A DNA stretch of 10,122 bases, from NCBI GenBank assembly GCA_018375675.1, contig JAHACW010000070.1, positions 1 to 10,122 on the forward strand, given 5' to 3'. The DNA comes from Actinomyces sp. GTDB lineage: Bacteria; Actinomycetota; Actinomycetes; Actinomycetales; Actinomycetaceae. The translations under genes were made by a program, and so were the position numbers. The notes below the pieces were generated by a model, which was not told where the DNA came from, did no database searches, and saw nothing but the letters and a program-made list of their open reading frames with translations. The first letter of the stretch is position 1; the number at the start of each line of letters is the position of its first letter. Shown here in pieces: positions 6,284 through 10,122 of this stretch.

Positions 6284-6358
6284 GAGGGCACCCCGACCGT
6301 CCGGGGTGCCCTCATGATGCACCCACCCACCGGCATCTGCGTCCAGGCGGGTGGGTGC
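6284..6358 (-). terminator. Tandem hairpins after the amino acid permease gene
   Basis: GAGGGCACCCCG (6284-6295) and CGGGGTGCCCTC (6302-6313) form a perfect 12-bp stem with loop ACCGTC. GCACCCACCC (6319-6328) and GGGTGGGTGC (6349-6358) form a 10-bp stem with a 20-base loop. Both lie between the permease stop at 6369 and the HNH start at 6250. No clear T-run follows either, as is common for terminators in GC-rich actinobacteria. The most likely role is to end the TRIC-permease transcript. Confidence 0.7.
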
Positions 6359-6368
6359 CTGTGGATAA

Positions 6369-7868
6369 TTAGGCCCTCTTGCGAGAACCCACCAGCTGGC
6401 GCACGAAGTAAATCGCCACGATGAGAAGCGTGAGCGCGCCCATGGAGACCAACTGAGCCCGGCCCTCGTCGCTCATGAGCATGAGGACACCGATCCCACC
6501 CAGGCCAACGAGAACCAGCCACGGCAGCCACGGCCACCCGGGCATACGAATCACAAGAGAGCCCGCGCGCTCCAGCGAGGGGTGCAGGCGCATCAGCGAG
6601 ATGATGATGAACGTCCACACGATCAGCAGAACCATGCCGATCGCATTGATGAGCATCGTCAGGATCGAACCGGGCAGGTACCAGTTGCCCAGGACGGCCA
6701 GCAGCGCCAGCACGACGACGAGGCCGACCGCGCGCTTCGGGGTCCGTCCGGCCGCGATGTCTCCCTGGAGCTCGGCGGCTAGGAGGGCCTCGTCGTCCTC
6801 GAGGGCAGCCTCAACGACGGAGCGTGCGCGCGCCTTATGGGAGGCCGAAGCGCCCAGCAGCCAGCGCGGACCCATGTCGCGCGCGGACAGCGAGTAGGCC
6901 ATGCGGGAGGAGGCGTAAATATTCGCGGAGAACGCGGAGATCAGCGCCATGAAGATGATGACGTTCATGAGCGTACCGACCGCGGGGACGCCCGCCATCT
7001 CGAGGATCGCAGCGAAGGCGTTCGTATTCATCGCCTCGCTGTCCCACGGCAGCAGCGCGATCAGCAGGATGACGGAACCAACGTAGAACACGAGGATGCG
7101 GGTCACGACCGAGCGGATCGCACTGGTCATGGCGGCGCGGGGATCCTCGGCCTCGGCGGCGGCGATCGTGACGATCTCCAGGCCACCGAAGGACGTGATG
7201 ACGGCCAGGAGAGCCACCGCAACGCCGGACAGGCCGTTCGGCATAAAGCCGTTGTGCCCCAGCACGTTCTGCAGCACGCCCTCGTGACCCGGCAGGGGGC
7301 CAACGATCGCCGTGCGCGCAACCAGGTAGGCGCCCACGCCCAGGAAGGCGATGATCGCGACGATCTTCACCATCGACAGCCAGGCCTCAATTTCGCCGTA
7401 CTGCCCGGCCGCTAGCAGGTTAATACCGCCAATAACAACGACAATAACGAGGGCAACCACCCACTGCGGAACCGCGGGGAACCAGCCGACGAAGAACGTC
7501 GCCGCGCCCGTCACCTCCAGGCCCGACACCATGATGAGCATGACCCAATACAGCCACCCGATCGTGAACCCTGCCCACCGTCCGATCCCGGCCTCGGCGT
7601 AGGACGAGAAAGAACCCGTCGACGGCAACGACGAAGCCAGTTCCGCGAGGGCCAGCATGACCGACACGACGATGGTGGCCGCCAGGGCGTAGGACACGAT
7701 GACGGCCGGTCCGGCCTGATGGATCGCGGAACCCGTACCCAGGAAGAAGCCAGCGCCGATGGCGAGGCCCAGGGCCATCATGGACAGGTGCCACGTCTTA
7801 AAACGCTTGCCCCCCGAGACGGGCGTCGCTGCGGGGGACGAAGATGCGGGTGTTGATTTGGGAGTCAC
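6369..7868 (-). CDS. Amino acid permease, APC superfamily (AAT-like)
   Basis: Inner-membrane amino acid transporter of 499 residues with about twelve hydrophobic segments. HLSMMALGLAIGAGFFLGTG (27-46) and AIHQAGPAVIVSYALAA (48-64) match the first helix and loop of proton-coupled AAT permeases; ALAELASSLPSTGSFSSYAE (73-92) is the next conserved block. The substrate cannot be named. Residues 340-377, between the eighth and ninth helices, include an Ala/Glu/Asp-rich stretch (VVEAALEDDEALLAAELQGD) that makes this cytoplasmic loop clearly longer than in typical family members. Translation appears to start at GTG 7868, nine bases after the TRIC stop, with no good ribosome binding site, so coupling to the upstream gene is likely. 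Only the first 20 residues (Ser/Pro/Ala-rich) are unconserved. Confidence 0.92.
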   Translation of the reverse strand: MTPKSTPASSSPAATPVSGGKRFKTWHLSMMALGLAIGAGFFLGTGSAIHQAGPAVIVSYALAATIVVSVMLALAELASSLPSTGSFSSYAEAGIGRWAGFTIGWLYWVMLIMVSGLEVTGAATFFVGWFPAVPQWVVALVIVVVIGGINLLAAGQYGEIEAWLSMVKIVAIIAFLGVGAYLVARTAIVGPLPGHEGVLQNVLGHNGFMPNGLSGVAVALLAVITSFGGLEIVTIAAAEAEDPRAAMTSAIRSVVTRILVFYVGSVILLIALLPWDSEAMNTNAFAAILEMAGVPAVGTLMNVIIFMALISAFSANIYASSRMAYSLSARDMGPRWLLGASASHKARARSVVEAALEDDEALLAAELQGDIAAGRTPKRAVGLVVVLALLAVLGNWYLPGSILTMLINAIGMVLLIVWTFIIISLMRLHPSLERAGSLVIRMPGWPWLPWLVLVGLGGIGVLMLMSDEGRAQLVSMGALTLLIVAIYFVRQLVGSRKRA

Positions 7869-7877
7869 ACCGCCATA

Positions 7878-8612
7878 CTAACGCTTGCCCCCACGCAGAG
7901 CTTTTAGCTGCGAATATGTGAGAGTGATGGTCCACTCGCGGGTCTGGGGCAGCTTCCAACGGCGCCAATGCGCCATTCCCGTGAACACGAGGCCCACGAT
8001 GATGGACGCGCCCATGCCCAGGACCGGCTGGCCCATGTGCCAGAAAATGACGGTGACCAGCGAGCATGCGAACGCGGGGGTCGCGTAGAGGTTGTTGCCG
8101 CCGAAGACGCGCGGGACCAGGCCTGCGGAGATGTCGCGGACCATGCCGCCGCCGATCGCCGTCATGATGCCCATGAGGATCGCCGGCATGATCGCGAACC
8201 CCGCGTCGAGGGTCTTGATCGCGCCGGTCGCACTCCAACAGCCCAGCACCATGCCATCGGCGATCACGAGGAGCACCGACCACGCGCGCGAATCCATGCG
8301 GAAGGCCATCGCGATGAGAGCGCCGATGATCGCGAACCCCAGGTAGTAGGGGTCCGTGATGGCGACGGGCGCTCCGGTGCGGGTCGTCAGGAGCAGGTCA
8401 CGGATCATGCCGCCCGCAAGCGCCGTCATGATCGCGAGAATGCAGAAGCCAACGGCATCGAAGTTGCGTTCTCGGGCAACTTTGCCGCCGAGGATGCCGT
8501 TGAGGAGAACGCCCATGAGGTCGATGGCTCGGAAGACCTCGGGCAGGGAGTTGTTCAGCGCGTCGAGCAGGTGCATGGCGATCCGGAGGAGTCGATGAGT
8601 GTCGTTGTTCAT
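7878..8612 (-). CDS. Trimeric intracellular cation (TRIC) channel family protein (UPF0126/YadS-like)
   Basis: Membrane protein of 244 residues with about seven hydrophobic helices built as two repeated halves. Each half carries the hallmark glycine-arginine motif: ALAGGMIRDLLL (64-75) and AIGGGMVRDISAG (152-164). ITDPYYLGFAIIG (85-97) and FGGNNLYATPAFA (170-182) are the matching second blocks. Prokaryotic TRIC homologues are potassium-permeable trimeric channels; the physiological role here is inferred only. ATG 8612 lacks a ribosome binding site and has TAGCAT directly before it; Met13 (8576) is an alternative start but has no better site, and the conserved part begins near residue 30. It probably heads a two-gene unit with the amino acid permease, and 80 bp separate it from the divergent kinase gene. 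Confidence 0.9.
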   Translation of the reverse strand: MNNDTHRLLRIAMHLLDALNNSLPEVFRAIDLMGVLLNGILGGKVARERNFDAVGFCILAIMTALAGGMIRDLLLTTRTGAPVAITDPYYLGFAIIGALIAMAFRMDSRAWSVLLVIADGMVLGCWSATGAIKTLDAGFAIMPAILMGIMTAIGGGMVRDISAGLVPRVFGGNNLYATPAFACSLVTVIFWHMGQPVLGMGASIIVGLVFTGMAHWRRWKLPQTREWTITLTYSQLKALRGGKR

Positions 8613-8680
8613 ATGCTACAGGGTTTGTCGGCCCGTCAGCCAGAGCCGCGACCGTCCTGTCTCACGCGGCCACAGGGTGC

Positions 8681-8686
8681 GACAAT
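8681..8686 (+). promoter_or_regulatory. Putative -10 box of a leaderless transcript
   Basis: GACAAT lies six bases before the ATG of the PfkB gene, the distance expected when transcription starts at the A of the start codon. No ribosome binding site is present between them. A -35 match is weak (CTGTCT at 8657-8662, 18-bp spacing). Leaderless genes are common in actinobacteria; mapping the 5' end would settle it. Confidence 0.45.
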
Positions 8687-8692
8687 ATCCCC

Positions 8693-9772
8693 ATGACTGC
8701 TCTTTTCGCCGGGCTCACGACCCTGGACGTCCTGCACCGACTCGACCACGTGCCGGACCCCTCCCTGAAGGTCACGTCGACGGACTTCACGATGGCCGCA
8801 GGCGGTCCCGCGACGAACGCGGCCGTCACGTACGCGGCCCTGTGCACGGCCTCGCGCGTTCTTTCTGGTCCTGAGGACGAGGCCGGGGCCGCCTCGGGCA
8901 CTCGCGCTTACTCTGAGGAAGCACCGACTCTGTTGACAGCCCTCGGCGAGGGCCCGGTATCAGCCTTCCTAGCGGCCGACCTGGCGGCCGTGGGCGTGCG
9001 CGTCCTGGACGCGACGGCACCTGCCGCATCCCCCGCTCCCGAGGCGGGCGAGCACCCCACCGACGCGGGCGAGCGCGAGAGCGCCCCGGCCTCGTCCCCC
9101 GCATCGCGCGAGCCCGCCGTGTCCTCGATCATCGAGCATCCGAGCGGTCGCATGGTGGCTTCCACGAACGCTCGGCTCGACGCGGACGCGGAGCGTGTTT
9201 CGGCCGAGCTGCCCGAGCGCGTCGGCGCGGTCCTCATCGACGGGCACAACCCGGCGCTCGCGCATGCGGCCCTCACCCTGGGCGTGCCCGAGGTCGACGG
9301 GGAGGACCCGTTCGCCCAGCTCGAGGCGCGCCCACCCCACCCGCGCATCCTGGACGGCGGATCGTGGAAGGACTGGCTCACTCCCCTGCTCGGCTTCGTG
9401 GACATCGCTGTCGTTTCGGAGGATTTCGCGCCGCCGCTGATGGCGTGCCCGGATGGGGCGCAGATCGCCGAGTTCCTGCGAGGCTTCGGCATCACGCGCA
9501 CTGTGCGCACGCGCGGGGATCGCTCCGTGCAGTACTGGTGGGACGGCACCAGTGGCGAGGTTCCCGTCGAAGCCATCCCAGACGCATCCACGCTGGGGGC
9601 TGGCGACGCTTTCCATGGGGCTTTCACGTGGGCAATCGAGCGCGGCGGTGACGCGGATCCGGAGCGCCTCATCCGTTTTGCATCGTCCGTCGCCGCGGTG
9701 TCTGTGTCTTCCTTCGGCACGAGGCAGTGGCTGGCTTCCCCGGCTCTCGCTGAGCTGGTGCGCGGCTGGTAG
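8693..9772 (+). CDS. PfkB/ribokinase-family carbohydrate kinase
   Basis: Probable cytoplasmic ATP-dependent kinase of a sugar or nucleoside; the substrate is not identifiable. Residues 36-50 (AGGPATNAAVTYAAL) are the first PfkB signature, and STLGAGDAFHGAF (299-311) is the second, with catalytic base D305 and the GAGD anion hole. The usual Asp that opens the DTxGAGD motif is Ser299. At 359 residues it is longer than the typical 300-330; the excess lies in two low-complexity segments, about 56-78 and 107-142, rich in Ala, Pro, Glu and Ser. GHNPALA (184-190) and GGSWKDW (222-228) correspond to strands of the core. Transcription is probably leaderless. No sugar transporter or pathway gene adjoins it, so context does not help. 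Confidence 0.9.
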   Translation: MTALFAGLTTLDVLHRLDHVPDPSLKVTSTDFTMAAGGPATNAAVTYAALCTASRVLSGPEDEAGAASGTRAYSEEAPTLLTALGEGPVSAFLAADLAAVGVRVLDATAPAASPAPEAGEHPTDAGERESAPASSPASREPAVSSIIEHPSGRMVASTNARLDADAERVSAELPERVGAVLIDGHNPALAHAALTLGVPEVDGEDPFAQLEARPPHPRILDGGSWKDWLTPLLGFVDIAVVSEDFAPPLMACPDGAQIAEFLRGFGITRTVRTRGDRSVQYWWDGTSGEVPVEAIPDASTLGAGDAFHGAFTWAIERGGDADPERLIRFASSVAAVSVSSFGTRQWLASPALAELVRGW

Positions 9773-9805
9773 GTGGCCGGCGTCGGGATCCCACGGCTGC
9801 TTGCC

Positions 9806-10092
9806 TGCGACACGATTCGCCTGGCACGGGGATTCCAGCAGCGTTTCCGCGAAAAAGTTCGCCCAGCACAGTCCGTTCCGCGGCTGTTCCGCGAAAAAGT
9901 TCGCCCGGCGCGGGGCCTTCACGGGCTCACCCGCGAAAAACTTCGCCCGGCACGCCCCCTCCAGTGGTCTTTTCGCGAAAAAACTCGCCCAGCACGCCAC
10001 AAAACGCCAATTTTGGGTCATTTTTCGTACGCAGGGAGAACTATTTCGCGCTCACACCCACCATCAGACCGAGCAGGGCGAACTTTTTCGCG
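9806..10092. repeat. Family A phased array: five forward and two reverse units at 42-bp pitch
   Basis: Units resembling CGCGAAAAAGTTCGCCCAGC plus AC start at 9806 (15 of 22 match), 9848, 9890, 9932 and 9974, exactly 42 bp apart. They are followed by reverse-complement units at 10029-10050 (diverged) and 10071-10092, again 42 bp apart. About 20 variable bases separate neighbours within each run, and a 33-base centre (9996-10028) separates the two orientations. Units 9932/10071 and 9974/10029 are symmetric about position 10012. Most units contain GCGAA-N4-TTCGC. Because 42 is a multiple of three, several frames read as 14-residue repeat peptides, but no start or ribosome binding site supports translation. 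This fills the gene-free end of the window (9773-10122); the array may continue beyond it. Confidence 0.88.
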
Positions 10093-10122
10093 CACAGGCA
10101 GCTGTGACGTGGCGACGTTGAA

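Noticed and set aside
9806..10092. CRISPR-like or other guide array (about 22-bp repeats with about 20-bp spacers)
   Set aside because: Units diverge too much, switch strand within the array, and mirror each other around a centre; no Cas or related gene is present.
9453..10121. Open frame giving a repetitive peptide (AKKFAQ... every 14 residues)
   Set aside because: It overlaps the PfkB gene in another frame and has no ribosome binding site. The 42-bp period keeps any frame open, and units occur in both orientations, pointing to a DNA or RNA element.

Overview
The window is GC-rich DNA with actinobacterial traits: GTG starts, at least one apparently leaderless gene, and protein families common in Actinobacteria (a DesK/NarL-type two-component pair beside an ABC-2 exporter, and a secreted DPYTG-type HNH nuclease). 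Gene content and style suggest Actinomycetaceae (Actinomyces/Schaalia-like). This is inference; no marker gene fixes the genus.

Layout. Positions 1-1051 hold no convincing gene. They contain a GC-rich direct repeat at the left edge, two adjacent repeat islands with a 42-bp pitch (260-422 and 449-567), a stem-loop (630-661), an AT-richer block with a 17-bp inverted repeat (766-872), and a candidate operator (976-993). A four-gene plus-strand operon follows at 1052-4487: ABC ATPase, ABC-2 permease, HisKA_3 sensor kinase and NarL/DesR-type response regulator. It looks like a self-regulated exporter of the kind often used for antimicrobial or membrane-stress resistance. Its last gene meets, tail to tail with a 4-nt gap, a minus-strand block running from 8612 down to 4492: a TRIC-type cation channel and an AAT-family amino acid permease (9-nt gap, probably one transcript), two tandem hairpins, a membrane-anchored HNH nuclease, and a VanZ-family membrane protein. 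Divergent from the TRIC gene is a PfkB-family sugar kinase (8693-9772) that appears to be leaderless.

The right end (9806-10092) holds a second array of the repeat family seen at 449-567, in inverted orientation. Its units are about 22 bp and recur at exactly 42 bp (five forward, then two reverse), arranged around a conserved centre. The left island 260-422 has the same pitch and the same forward-forward/reverse-reverse symmetry but a different unit sequence. These phased, palindromic arrays are the least explained structure in the window and the best candidate for something undescribed. No gene beside them clearly belongs to them. The protein-coding genes are otherwise recognisable families; notable oddities are extra loops in the permease, the sugar kinase and the response regulator.
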